A stretch of DNA of 64,000 nt from Bacteroidales bacterium. GTDB taxonomy: Bacteria; Bacteroidota; Bacteroidia; Bacteroidales; UBA932. The stretch spans positions 90,554-154,553 of the forward strand of contig JAEEVG010000001.1 in NCBI GenBank assembly GCA_016290835.1. The letters run 5' to 3'. Numbering within the stretch: position 1 is the stretch's first letter; each line of letters starts with the position of its first letter. Below the pieces are notes generated by a model. The model was not told the DNA's origin, searched no databases, and worked only from the letters and a program-made list of their open reading frames with translations. Shown here one piece after another: positions 21,991-30,732 of this stretch. The position numbers and the translations under genes were made by a program.

Positions 21991-22037
21991 GATTCTTCGC
22001 TTCGCTCAGAATGACAGGCGTGCGCTCAGGATGACGA
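21991..22037. repeat. REP-like doublet, copy 1
   Basis: A full unit (TTCGCTTCGCTCAGAATGAC at its centre, 21991-22018) is followed by a half unit (GCTCAGGATGAC, 22022-22037). The same full-plus-half layout occurs at 28447-28493 and, inverted, at 49769-49815. It lies directly after the fabI stop codon. Confidence 0.75.
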
Positions 22038-22038
22038 T

Positions 22039-22848
22039 TTATTCTTCCGGGAGGGGTTCGAGTTGGGTGGGGGAGAGGCCGACGGAGGAGAAGCCGCCGT
22101 CGTGGTAGAGGTTCTGCATCGTGACCTTGCGGGTGTAGTCGGAGAAGAGGGTGACGATGTAGGCGGCGCAGTCGTCGGCGTCGGCGTTGCCCAGGGGCGA
22201 GACGCGGTCGGCATAGCGCAGCATCCGTTCCATCCCGGCGATTCCTTCGCCCGCCGTCGTCGCGGTCGGCGACTGCGACACCGTGTTGATGCGCACGTGC
22301 CGGGCGGGACCGTAGATGGCCCCGAAGCTCCGGGTGATCGACTGCAGGAGCGCCTTGGCGTCCGCCATATCGTTGTAGCCGACGAAGCTGCGCTCGGCGG
22401 CGATATAGCTCAGCGCCACCACGGAACCCCATTCCCGCAGCGCATCCTTCGTGTAGAGCGTATGCAGCAGTTTGTGCAGCGACAGGGCGGAGATGTCCAG
22501 GGTCTTGTCCAGGAAATTGTAGTCCAGCGCCTCGTAGGGCCGCTTCTTGCGCACGTTCGGAGACATCCCGATGGCGTGCAGCACGAAGTCGAAGGGACCC
22601 CCGAAATGCTCCATCGCCCCGTCCACCAGCGCCCCGAGATCCTCGAGCGAGGTGGCGTCGGCCGGGATGAGCTTGCAGCCGTGCGCTTCCGCGAAAGCCG
22701 GGAGCGCACCCAGGCGCAGGGACAGCGGCGTGTTGGTGAGCACGATCTCGGCGCCCTCGGCGAGGGCCCGCTCGGCCACCTTCCAGGCGATTGATTTCTC
22801 GTTGAGGGCACCGGTGATGATGCCTTTCTTTCCTTTCAGCAGTTCCAT
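22039..22848 (-). CDS. fabI: enoyl-ACP reductase (NADH), FabI
   Basis: 269 aa. It reduces trans-2-enoyl-ACP in the last step of each fatty-acid elongation cycle. 'KKGIITGALNEKSIAW' is the nucleotide-binding start typical of FabI, and the catalytic pair is Tyr158 and Lys165 in 'GYNDMADAK' (Y-x6-K). 'RINTVSQSPTATTAGEGI' corresponds to the substrate loop. It is the last gene of the ligase-fabF-fabZ-fabI operon, 4 nt after fabZ. A REP doublet follows. Confidence 0.92.
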   Translation of the reverse strand: MELLKGKKGIITGALNEKSIAWKVAERALAEGAEIVLTNTPLSLRLGALPAFAEAHGCKLIPADATSLEDLGALVDGAMEHFGGPFDFVLHAIGMSPNVRKKRPYEALDYNFLDKTLDISALSLHKLLHTLYTKDALREWGSVVALSYIAAERSFVGYNDMADAKALLQSITRSFGAIYGPARHVRINTVSQSPTATTAGEGIAGMERMLRYADRVSPLGNADADDCAAYIVTLFSDYTRKVTMQNLYHDGGFSSVGLSPTQLEPLPEE

Positions 22849-22852
22849 TGAA

Positions 22853-23275
22853 TCAGAGATTTTGGTTGTCCATCAAATAAAAGGATAATTCGCCTTTGCA
22901 GGCCAGCCGCCCGTCCACCTTCGCCTGGGCGCCGATGACATAGAGCGCACCGCGGATGGCGATCGGCTCGGCGGTCACCTCGATGGTGTCGCCGGGGCGC
23001 ACCATCTGCTTGAAGCGCACCTTGTCCAGACCCGCGTAGAAGGGGGTATGGCCTTTGAGTCCCTCGCCCAGGATCAAGGTGCAGGACTGGGCCATGATCT
23101 CGCAGATCACCACCCCCGGTACGACCGGGTAGTCCGGGAAATGCCCCCGCAGGAACCATTCTTCGCCGGTGACGTGGTAGGTGGCCTTGATCCGGTCGCC
23201 TTCCTTTTCCGTCCAGTCCACCAGTAGCATCGGCTCACGGTGCGGCAGGAATTCTTTGATATCTGTTCTGTTCAT
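22853..23275 (-). CDS. fabZ: 3-hydroxyacyl-ACP dehydratase FabZ-like
   Basis: 140 aa from the ATG at 23275. A hot-dog fold dehydratase: 'LPHREPMLLVD' near the N-terminus, then 'GHFPDYPVVPGVVICEIMAQ' with catalytic His45 and Glu59. It would remove water from 3-hydroxyacyl-ACP before FabI acts. The 42 additional in-frame codons upstream overlap fabF and are rejected. It lies 11 nt after fabF. Confidence 0.88.
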   Translation of the reverse strand: MNRTDIKEFLPHREPMLLVDWTEKEGDRIKATYHVTGEEWFLRGHFPDYPVVPGVVICEIMAQSCTLILGEGLKGHTPFYAGLDKVRFKQMVRPGDTIEVTAEPIAIRGALYVIGAQAKVDGRLACKGELSFYLMDNQNL

Positions 23276-23286
23276 TGCTGTGTTGT

Positions 23287-24531
23287 TTACATTTTTCGCA
23301 AGGCCACGCAGGCGTCGTGTCCGCCGAAACCCAGGGAATTGGACACGGCTAGATCGAGTCCGCGCGCCCGGGCCTCCAGCGGCGTATAGTCCAGATCGCA
23401 TTCCGGATCCGGGTTTGTCAGTCCGATGGTCGGCGGCACGATGCCGTCGCGCAGGGCCAGGGCCGAGGCGAGGATCTCCACCGCACCCGCCGCGCCGATC
23501 ATGTGGCCGGTCATCGACTTGGTGGAGCTGATCGAGGCGCGGCGGGCCTCCGTCTCGCCCAGGGCGAGCTTGATGGCCAGGGTCTCGGTCTTGTCGTTCA
23601 GCAGCGTGCCCGTGCCGTGGGCATTGATGTAGAGTGCCTCGCCGGCCCGGAAATCCGACTGTTCCAGCGCGTCCCGGATGGCCCGGGATGCGGGAACGCC
23701 GTCCGGACGCGGCGCGGTGGGGTGCCAGGCGTCGCAGCAGTTGCCATAGCCGGTCACTTCTGCGAGAATTTGTGCGCCGCGCGAAAGTGCGTGGGCGTAT
23801 TCTTCGAGAATGAGCACCGCGGCCCCTTCCGCCATCACGAACCCCCCGCGGTCCGCGCTGAACGGCAGCGAGGCGCGGAGCGGATCAGGTGAATGGGTCA
23901 GGGCGTGCGCACTCACGAATCCGCCGAAAGCCAGCGGGTTGAGCACCGCCTCGGTCCCGCCCGCGATTACCGCGTCCGCGAAACCGTAACGGATGGCCCG
24001 GAAGGCCTCTCCGACGGACTGGGTGCTCGATGCGCAGGCCGCAGCCGTGGTGAGATTGGCCCCCTGGGCGTCGTAGCGCAGGGCGATGTTGCCGGCGGCG
24101 ATGTTTCCGATCATCTTGGGGATGAACAGCGGGGAAATGCGGTCCGCCCCTTCTTCCAGCATCACCCGGGTCTGCTCGATGAAGGTCTGCATCCCTCCGA
24201 TGCCGGTGCCGATATAGACGCCCAGGCGTTCCGGGGCGATGTTTTCGCCCGAGCGCAGTCCGCTTTCTTCCATCGCCTGCGCGGCCGCGGCCTGCGCGAG
24301 CAGGCAGAAGCGGTCGTTGCGGCGGGCTTCCTTGGCGCTGATGCCCCAGGCGGCCGGATCGAAATCCTCCACTGTACCGGCCACCCGGACCGGGAGGCCC
24401 CAGGCCTCCAGATCCGGGAGCACGCGGATGCCGCAGCGGCCTGCCTGGAGGGCGGACCAGAAGGCATCGACCCCGCTACCGACCGGCGAGATCACGCCGG
24501 TGCCGGTGATGACGACTCTCCGTTCCTCCAT
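23287..24531 (-). CDS. fabF: 3-oxoacyl-ACP synthase II (FabF)
   Basis: 414 aa, full length for the family. Thiolase-fold condensing enzyme with nucleophile Cys166 in 'TTAAACASSTQS', and the two histidines in 'NAHGTGTLLNDKTE' and 'KSMTGHMIGAAGA'. It extends acyl-ACP with malonyl-ACP. Its start codon overlaps the stop of the upstream ligase gene (TAATG). A housekeeping copy may exist elsewhere; here it belongs to a specialised cluster with an acyl-activating enzyme. Confidence 0.92.
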   Translation of the reverse strand: MEERRVVITGTGVISPVGSGVDAFWSALQAGRCGIRVLPDLEAWGLPVRVAGTVEDFDPAAWGISAKEARRNDRFCLLAQAAAAQAMEESGLRSGENIAPERLGVYIGTGIGGMQTFIEQTRVMLEEGADRISPLFIPKMIGNIAAGNIALRYDAQGANLTTAAACASSTQSVGEAFRAIRYGFADAVIAGGTEAVLNPLAFGGFVSAHALTHSPDPLRASLPFSADRGGFVMAEGAAVLILEEYAHALSRGAQILAEVTGYGNCCDAWHPTAPRPDGVPASRAIRDALEQSDFRAGEALYINAHGTGTLLNDKTETLAIKLALGETEARRASISSTKSMTGHMIGAAGAVEILASALALRDGIVPPTIGLTNPDPECDLDYTPLEARARGLDLAVSNSLGFGGHDACVALRKM

Positions 24532-26186
24532 TATTTATACATAAAGCGGCGGATGCTGCCTTTGGGGGTCTTGGAGAAGGGTTCGAAGCGGATGTCGAAG
24601 TCGTTGACCGCGGAGTAGGAAGGCAGTTTGGAGTTCAGGTAGACCATGTTCTGCTTCATCACGGCGTCGAGCCCGTCGGCGCCGATGCCGGCCTTGTCCA
24701 GGGCATCGATGTTCGGCACGATGAGGGCCACGATTCTGTGGCTCTCGCGCTGGAGCACGATGGACTCGGACACGTAGGGCAGTTCGTTCAGCACCACCTC
24801 GATTTCCTCGGGATAGACATTCTGCCCGTTCTCCGTCAGAATCATATTCTTGCTGCGGCCCAGCAGGAAGACGTTGCCGCTCTTGTCCACCGTGCCGATG
24901 TCCCCGGTCCGGAACCAGCCGTCCTGCAGGACCGCCGCCGTGGCCTCGGGATTCTTGTAGTAGCCCTTGAAGACGACGTCTCCGCGGATGGACAGTTCGC
25001 CGGCGATGTTTTCCGGGTCGGACGAGGCGACGCGGATCTCCATGATCTCGGGGAGATATTCGCCGCAGGACTTCGGGATGTACTTGCCCACCTTGCCGTA
25101 GGAGACGATCGGGGCGAGTTCGGTCAGGCCGTAGCCCGTGATGAACGGGACCTTGAGCTTGTAGACGAGCAGGGCTTCCACCTCGGAGGGGATGGCGGAA
25201 CCACCGGTGGCGAACACTTCGATGTTGCCGCCCATCGCGGCCATCAGCTTGTCGTGGAGGGCCTGGCAGTATTCCGGATAATGCTGGTAATCAGCCAGTT
25301 TTGCCTTTCCTTCCGGGCTGTTGATCTCGGCCCCGAGGACGTATTCGGCAAACTTGACGAAGATCAGGGGCACACCATAGAAGATACGCGGGCGCACCTC
25401 CATCAGGGCCTCCTGCACATTCTTCGGAATGGGCGGCAGGCCGAGCACGGTCACGTGCATGCCGAGGGTCATCGGGATCACGACGTCGCAGGTCAGGCCG
25501 AAGCTGTGGGCGTGCGGCAGCAGGCTCAGGTAGTTCTCCCATTTGTGGAACGGGAAGCCCGGGCGGATGCCCTGGACGTTCGCCGTGTAGTTGCGGTAGG
25601 TCAGCATCACGCCTTTCGGATTTCCGGTGGAGCCGGAGGTATAGAGGATGGCGCAGACATCGTCGATGTCGGGACGGACCGCGCAGAAGTCTTCCGGACG
25701 CATTCCGGCGGGATATTTCTGTGCGAGCAGTTCCGCGCCGCGTGCATAAAGGGTATCCACGCCTTCGCGGCTGGCGAGCACTTCGCCCGTTGCGCAGTCG
25801 ATGACGCAGAGCACCTGGGGCATCTGCGCGAAGTCCATCGCGGCGAAGATGCGCTTCTCCGTATAGAGGATGCGGCTGTCGGAATGGTTCACGAGGCTCT
25901 GTGTGTCGGCGGGGGTGAAGGCATTGTAGAGCTGGACGGCCACATAGCCCTTGCTGACGGCGGCCATGAAGACGGAGGCCCCGAGGGCGCAGCTCTTGGT
26001 GTTGATGGCTATCTTATCGCCGGACTTCAGGCCGGCTTGTTTCCAAATGAGGTCGAGCGTCTCGATGCGCTCCGCCAGCTGGTGATAATTGATGGTTTCT
26101 TTGTGGAAATCCGTCAGGGCAGGACGCTCCCAGCTGTCCCGGACAGCGCCTTCGAAAAGGCTGATGAAATTGTCGATCTTTAACAT
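24531..26186 (-). CDS. AMP-dependent acyl ligase (fatty acyl-CoA/ACP synthetase-like)
   Basis: 551 aa of the ANL adenylate-forming superfamily. Motifs: 'ILYTSGSTGNPKGVML' (phosphate loop, about 185-200), 'GYGLTELAP', 'WFRTGDIG', and the hinge/C-terminal 'LTENGQNVYPEEIE'. It activates a carboxylic acid as acyl-AMP and transfers it to a thiol. Being first in an operon with FabF, FabZ and FabI, it may prime or feed that pathway with an exogenous fatty acid. The acceptor (CoA or ACP) cannot be read from the sequence. Confidence 0.85.
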   Translation of the reverse strand: MLKIDNFISLFEGAVRDSWERPALTDFHKETINYHQLAERIETLDLIWKQAGLKSGDKIAINTKSCALGASVFMAAVSKGYVAVQLYNAFTPADTQSLVNHSDSRILYTEKRIFAAMDFAQMPQVLCVIDCATGEVLASREGVDTLYARGAELLAQKYPAGMRPEDFCAVRPDIDDVCAILYTSGSTGNPKGVMLTYRNYTANVQGIRPGFPFHKWENYLSLLPHAHSFGLTCDVVIPMTLGMHVTVLGLPPIPKNVQEALMEVRPRIFYGVPLIFVKFAEYVLGAEINSPEGKAKLADYQHYPEYCQALHDKLMAAMGGNIEVFATGGSAIPSEVEALLVYKLKVPFITGYGLTELAPIVSYGKVGKYIPKSCGEYLPEIMEIRVASSDPENIAGELSIRGDVVFKGYYKNPEATAAVLQDGWFRTGDIGTVDKSGNVFLLGRSKNMILTENGQNVYPEEIEVVLNELPYVSESIVLQRESHRIVALIVPNIDALDKAGIGADGLDAVMKQNMVYLNSKLPSYSAVNDFDIRFEPFSKTPKGSIRRFMYK

Positions 26187-26217
26187 TTCTATAATTTGGT
26201 TTGAGGTTTTCCGGCTG

Positions 26218-26225
26218 CGAAATTA
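26218..26225 (-). promoter_or_regulatory. -7 element of the fatty-acid operon
   Basis: TAATTTCG on the minus strand, with GTTCG 20 bp upstream, 32 bp before the ligase start. The rest of 26187-26547 holds the promoter of the PL11 gene and a palindrome GTCCCGGCGGGAC at 26327-26339; nothing else is seen. Confidence 0.4.
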
Positions 26226-26497
26226 TCCCGTTTTTTCAAAGCAGGCGAACAGATTCGGATCAATGTGGTCAGAATCGGCACGCAGTTGGTAAAATGCCGC
26301 TCACGGGGGTGAAGCCGCGAATGACCGTCCCGGCGGGACCTAACCGACCGCTGCAAAAATACCGCGGTCTCTCCATCCGGAAAAACAAAGGTCACGAGCG
26401 GACCGGAAAAGTGATAAAAATCCCCGACCGGCGGGAAAATCGCCCCGTTTCCGGGACGAATTGCCGTCAAATCCGGCTTCGTCCCACCCTCCCGACC

Positions 26498-26528
26498 GTT
26501 GGATTATCAACAGAAATCGTTAACTTTG
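26498..26528 (+). promoter_or_regulatory. promoter of the PL11 lyase
   Basis: GTTG (26498-26501), 19 bp, TAACTTTG (26521-26528), 19 bp before the ATG. Confidence 0.55.
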
Positions 26529-26547
26529 AGAACCAATTATTACGGAA

Positions 26548-28413
26548 ATGAAAAAGACCACCCTCCTCAAGACCATTCTCTTCGTCCTTGGCCTCTGCCT
26601 TGCCGCGAACGCCTTCGCCCAGCGCCAAATGGAAAACCTCAGCCGCGGCGTCGTGGCCATCCGCCAAGACGACGGCGTCTTCGTCTCCTGGCGCCTCCTC
26701 GGCACCGAGCCCACCGACCTGGCATTCAACGTCTATCGCCAGACCGGCAACCAGAAGGCCGTCAAACTGAACGACGCTCCCCTGACGGGCCCCACCCATT
26801 TCATCGATCACACGGCTGACCTCACCCAGTCCAACGCCTGGTACGTCACCTCGGTCCAGCGCCGCCGCGAATCCGCGCCCAGCAAAGCCTTCTCCCTCCC
26901 GGCGAATGCCCCGGTGCAGCAATATGTCTCCATCCCCCTGCGCACCCCCGAAGGCTATTCGCCCAACGACTGCAGCGTAGGCGACCTGGACGGTGACGGG
27001 GACTACGAACTCATCGTCCACATGGCCGGACGCGGTATCGACAACCCTTCCAACGGCATCTCCGGCATCCCCATTTTCCAAGCCTACGAACTGGACGGCA
27101 CTTTCCTCTGGGAAATCAACCTCGGCGTCAACATCCGAGAAGGCGCCCACTATACCCAGTTCATGGTCGCCGACCTGGACGGTGACGGCAAGGCGGAATT
27201 CGCCTGCAAGACCGGCGACGGCACCCGCGACGCCCTCGGGAACGTGATCGGAGACGCCTCCAAAGACTGGCGCGACCGCAACGGCAAGATCCTGACCGGA
27301 CCGGAATACTTCACCGTTTTCAGCGGCGAGACCGGCGCGGCCCTTGCCACGGCCGACTACATTCCCGGCCGCGGCGCCCTGGATGGCTGGGGCGGCTGGG
27401 GCGGCAACGGCGGCAATGACAGCAACGGCAACCGGGTGGACCGCTTCCTCGCCTGCGTGGCCTACCTGGACGGTAAACTCCCGAGCGTGGTGATGTGCCG
27501 CGGCTACTACGGCCGCTCCGTGCTGGCCGCCTGGGACTACCGCGACGGCAAGCTCTCCTCCCGCTGGGTATTCGACTCCAAAGACCGCGACAACCCCTTC
27601 TCCGGCCAGGGCAACCACAATCTCTCCGTGGCCGATGTCGATGACGACGGCTTCGATGAGATCATCTACGGCGCCATGGTGGTCGACCACGACGGCACCG
27701 GTCTCTTCTCGACCGGTTTCCGCCACGGCGACGCCCTGCACGTCAGCGACCTGGACCCGGATCTCCCCGGCCTGGAAGTCTTCGGCATCCACGAGAATGA
27801 GGCGGAGAACCTGGACGGCGCCATCGGCCCGGGCGCGGCGCTGTACGCCGCCCGCGACGGCAAGGTCCTCTTCCGGCTCAACGAAGGGAAAGATGTCGGA
27901 CGCGGCGTGGCCGAGGATATCTGGGACGGCAACCGCGGCGCGGAGATCTGGTTCTCCGGCTCAAACGGCCTGCTCAATACCAAGGGAGAGCGGATCGGCG
28001 ACGCGCCCCGCTCCGTGAACTTCCTGATCTGGTGGGACGGCCAGCTGACCCGCCAGTTGCTGGACGGCAACCGGATCGAGCGCTACGGCGAAGGCGTGAT
28101 CTTCACCGCCGAAGATTGCCAGTCGAACAATGGCTCCAAGTCCACCCCGGCGCTCTCGGCGGACATCTGGGGCGACTGGCGCGAAGAGCTGATCCTGCGC
28201 ACCCGCGACAACAAGGAACTCCGCATCTTCACCACCACCATCCCGACCGAATATCGGATGTACACCCTGATGCACGACCCGGTCTACCGCAACGGCATCG
28301 CCTGGCAGAATGTCGGCTACAACCAGCCGCCCCACCTCGGCTTCTGGCTCGGCGCCGGGGTCGAAAAAGCTCCCCGTCCGAACATCGTCCTGACGGGGAG
28401 CAAGAAGAAATAA
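26548..28413 (+). CDS. rhamnogalacturonan lyase, PL11 family
   Basis: 621 aa with signal MKKTTLLKTILFVLGLCLAANAFA. It cleaves the rhamnose-galacturonate backbone of pectin by beta-elimination. 'QMENLSRGVVAI' at the mature N-terminus, 'FNVYRQTG', and the calcium-site repeats 'VGDLDGDGDYEL', 'VADLDGDGKAEF' and 'VADVDDDGFDEI' of the eight-bladed propeller are typical, as is the ending 'NQPPHLGFWLG'. No SusC/SusD partners are nearby, so it is not in a standard polysaccharide utilisation locus within this window. Confidence 0.93.
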   Translation: MKKTTLLKTILFVLGLCLAANAFAQRQMENLSRGVVAIRQDDGVFVSWRLLGTEPTDLAFNVYRQTGNQKAVKLNDAPLTGPTHFIDHTADLTQSNAWYVTSVQRRRESAPSKAFSLPANAPVQQYVSIPLRTPEGYSPNDCSVGDLDGDGDYELIVHMAGRGIDNPSNGISGIPIFQAYELDGTFLWEINLGVNIREGAHYTQFMVADLDGDGKAEFACKTGDGTRDALGNVIGDASKDWRDRNGKILTGPEYFTVFSGETGAALATADYIPGRGALDGWGGWGGNGGNDSNGNRVDRFLACVAYLDGKLPSVVMCRGYYGRSVLAAWDYRDGKLSSRWVFDSKDRDNPFSGQGNHNLSVADVDDDGFDEIIYGAMVVDHDGTGLFSTGFRHGDALHVSDLDPDLPGLEVFGIHENEAENLDGAIGPGAALYAARDGKVLFRLNEGKDVGRGVAEDIWDGNRGAEIWFSGSNGLLNTKGERIGDAPRSVNFLIWWDGQLTRQLLDGNRIERYGEGVIFTAEDCQSNNGSKSTPALSADIWGDWREELILRTRDNKELRIFTTTIPTEYRMYTLMHDPVYRNGIAWQNVGYNQPPHLGFWLGAGVEKAPRPNIVLTGSKKK

Positions 28414-28446
28414 AGTGTCAAAAAAACCGGATCCCTGGCGGGGATA

Positions 28447-28493
28447 GATCCTTCGCTTCGCTCAGGATGACAGGGGGTGCTCAGGATGACAGG
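28447..28493. repeat. REP-like doublet, copy 2
   Basis: Full unit 28447-28474 (CTTCGCTTCGCTCAGGATGA at its centre) and half unit 28478-28493, in the short gap between the convergent PL11 and RTX-lipoprotein genes. Confidence 0.75.
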
Positions 28494-28507
28494 CTTTCAC
28501 TGGCTTA

Positions 28508-30460
28508 TCAGTCAGGGACGTTTCGTGTCAGGATGAACTGGTTGTTCTCCGTGTCTTCTATCACCGTGAGGGTGGTCTCCAAGATCACGGTGAAGAGCTC
28601 GCTCTCGTAGGTGATGGTGCCGTTTTCGAGTTTCCAGCTCATTTCGTCCGAGTAGGAGTCGTTCGACAAGATGATGCAGTCCTCGTTCGGTTTTAGGTAT
28701 AGACCCAGGACCGATTCCAGCTTCTCCAGATCAGTCAGCGTCAGTTCATCTATATCATTTAATATGCATTTGAGGAAGACCTCCACGTGGCTGATCAGCC
28801 CACCGGCCAGAAGGTCGTTCAGAGAGCCGTCGTTCTCGTTGCCGAGCAGGATGTTGTAGCCGTCTTCGCCGTCGATGGTGTCGCCCTTGCCGTAGCGGAA
28901 GATGTCGTTACCATCCCCGCCGAGGAGGGTGTCCGCGCCCTTCCCACCGTCGAGATAATCATCGCCGTTTCCGCCATTGAGTTCGTCCTTGCCGGATCCT
29001 CCCAGGAGAACATCGTTGCCGTTGCCGCCGAAGAGTTTGTCTGCACCGCCCATACCGCACATTATATCGTCGCCAATGCCACCGTAGAGGGTGTCGTTGC
29101 CGTCGGAAGATGCCTCCAGGTCCGCCAGGCCGGCCTTGCGTGTGGAGAGCTGCATCGCGTCAAAAGCAGCGTTGATATTAGGGACGGTAATATCCGTTCC
29201 GGACAGATTAAGCCAAAACGCTATCGCGTCCAGGGCGCCGTCACCGAAGATCAGATCGTCCCCTCCCTGGGCGAAAACGATGTCATTGCCCGCCCCGCCG
29301 ATGAGTACATCCGGCTGGTCGAGGCTATCGCCGGTCTCCGGATCCGTCTGGCTGTTGTCCGCGCCGTTCCAGGTCGCTACGGTTGCGGGATTATTGATTA
29401 TAAATTTGTAAACATCGGTAAAGGTCGGCGCAGAGGTTTCTATTAATTCATAGTTAACTCTAGCCACCAGCCCGGCAATACCTGTGTCGCCGAAGAGGAT
29501 GTCTTTGCCATTGCCGCCGTCGAGGATGTCAAGGCCCAGAGTAAGGATGTTGAAATAATCTGTGGAGTTATCTCCGACCAGCAGGTCGCCGGAGTCGCTG
29601 CCGAGGAGTCGGTAGTGGGCATTATCCTGCAGGTTCAGGATCACGGGATACAGGCTGCCGGCGGAGAGTTTTTTTGCCGACACGCCCTTCTGATAGAAAT
29701 GGAGTTCCCGCTCTCCGAACTCGCCAGCGTAATACTCCTCTGTGTCGAAGATGTCAAAATAGTCGATAGCACTGAAATGCAGGGTCTGGCGGGCACTGAC
29801 CGGCCGGAGGGCTACATAGATTTTCTCCAGCGAGGTGGGTTTAATTTGGTAGAAATAGATGCCGTCGGTGATATGGAAATAGTTGATCGTGCTGGTGATA
29901 TCCTGCCCGTCGGGATTCTTCAGGGTGAATTCACAGAGGGCCAGTTTGTTCGTGAGTTTCGGGTTGAGCGGCAGTTCGGCGCTCTCGCTCAAAGACCCTT
30001 CGAAGGTGCAGAGGTCGAGTTCCGCGGCGAGAGTGGCCAGGCTGCCGTCCTGTTCTTTGAGGGCTTCGTAGTCCGGGGTGCCGTCGGCCTTGGCCATCGC
30101 GGCGGGATAGATGATACGCAGTTCGCCGCCCGCTTTCGGGTTGTCTAGTGCGACGGGGATGATGGCGCTTTTGCCCTCGTCCGTGATGTCGTCTTCGGAG
30201 AGCGGCCCGCTCACCACTTTTGCCAGTTCGCCGGAAGTATTCTCATAGAAAACGGCGATTTGCTCGCCCTCGGCGAAGGTTTTTTCGCCCTCGGGGGTCA
30301 GGGCCCGGGTGAGGGGCTGGCCGTCCAGGCTGACGGTGATGGTCTGGGTGACGGTGTCGTTGTCCAGGGGCTGCAGTTCTTCCGGTAGGGCGGTGCAGCC
30401 GAGGATCGAGGCGCCCGTGATGGCGAGGGCGGCAAGGATCAATGCTTTTCTCGTTTTCAT
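28508..30460 (-). CDS. lipoprotein with RTX-type calcium-binding repeats (module f)
   Basis: 650 aa from the ATG at 30460 (MKTRKALILAALAITGASILGC). The N-terminal third is fimbrillin-like ('PLTRALTPEGEKTFAEGEQI' and 'AVFYEN'). From about residue 310 to 500 there are nonapeptide repeats: 'LDGGNGKDILFGD', 'LIGGAGNDIVFAQGGDDLIF', 'LYGGIGDDIMCGMGGADKLF' and 'LNGGNGDDYLDGG', which are GGxGxDxUx calcium beta-roll motifs. RTX proteins are normally released by type I secretion, whereas this one has a lipobox. The start overlaps the peptide stop (TGATG). No secretion genes are nearby. Confidence 0.8.
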   Translation of the reverse strand: MKTRKALILAALAITGASILGCTALPEELQPLDNDTVTQTITVSLDGQPLTRALTPEGEKTFAEGEQIAVFYENTSGELAKVVSGPLSEDDITDEGKSAIIPVALDNPKAGGELRIIYPAAMAKADGTPDYEALKEQDGSLATLAAELDLCTFEGSLSESAELPLNPKLTNKLALCEFTLKNPDGQDITSTINYFHITDGIYFYQIKPTSLEKIYVALRPVSARQTLHFSAIDYFDIFDTEEYYAGEFGERELHFYQKGVSAKKLSAGSLYPVILNLQDNAHYRLLGSDSGDLLVGDNSTDYFNILTLGLDILDGGNGKDILFGDTGIAGLVARVNYELIETSAPTFTDVYKFIINNPATVATWNGADNSQTDPETGDSLDQPDVLIGGAGNDIVFAQGGDDLIFGDGALDAIAFWLNLSGTDITVPNINAAFDAMQLSTRKAGLADLEASSDGNDTLYGGIGDDIMCGMGGADKLFGGNGNDVLLGGSGKDELNGGNGDDYLDGGKGADTLLGGDGNDIFRYGKGDTIDGEDGYNILLGNENDGSLNDLLAGGLISHVEVFLKCILNDIDELTLTDLEKLESVLGLYLKPNEDCIILSNDSYSDEMSWKLENGTITYESELFTVILETTLTVIEDTENNQFILTRNVPD

Positions 30461-30588
30461 CACCAATCCTCCTCCGTTTTACGTTTGTAGTTTTGCAGGC
30501 CGCCGCTTTGGCAGACGATGCCTTCGTTGCGCAGCTCCACGATTTCGGTCCGGGGAGCCTCGTAAGAGAACTTTTGCGTAGAATCCAT
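30460..30588 (-). CDS. YxxP small peptide (module f)
   Basis: 42 aa: MDSTQKFSYEAPRTEIVELR, then NEGIVCQSGG and a terminal KTEEDW. Closest to the module d peptide (shared F-[ST]-Y-E-A-P and E-G-[IV]-V). Stop and lipoprotein start overlap by one base (TGATG), so translation is coupled. -7 element TAATTTCG at 30618-30625. Confidence 0.65.
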   Translation of the reverse strand: MDSTQKFSYEAPRTEIVELRNEGIVCQSGGLQNYKRKTEEDW

Positions 30589-30617
30589 AGTTGATGCGAC
30601 TTAATGGTTCGTTATCG

Positions 30618-30625
30618 CGAAATTA
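30618..30625 (-). promoter_or_regulatory. -7 element of module f
   Basis: TAATTTCG on the minus strand, 29 bp before the peptide start. No -33 TTTG at 20 bp. Confidence 0.35.
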
Positions 30626-30732
30626 CGGAATTTTTTTCAAAAGTAGATAACGGGCGCTTTCGGCAGGGCCTGCGAAGCGGTCGGCGGCGCCGGCGGCGGG
30701 CTCGTCCTGCTCGACGCAGAGCCATTCGGTTC

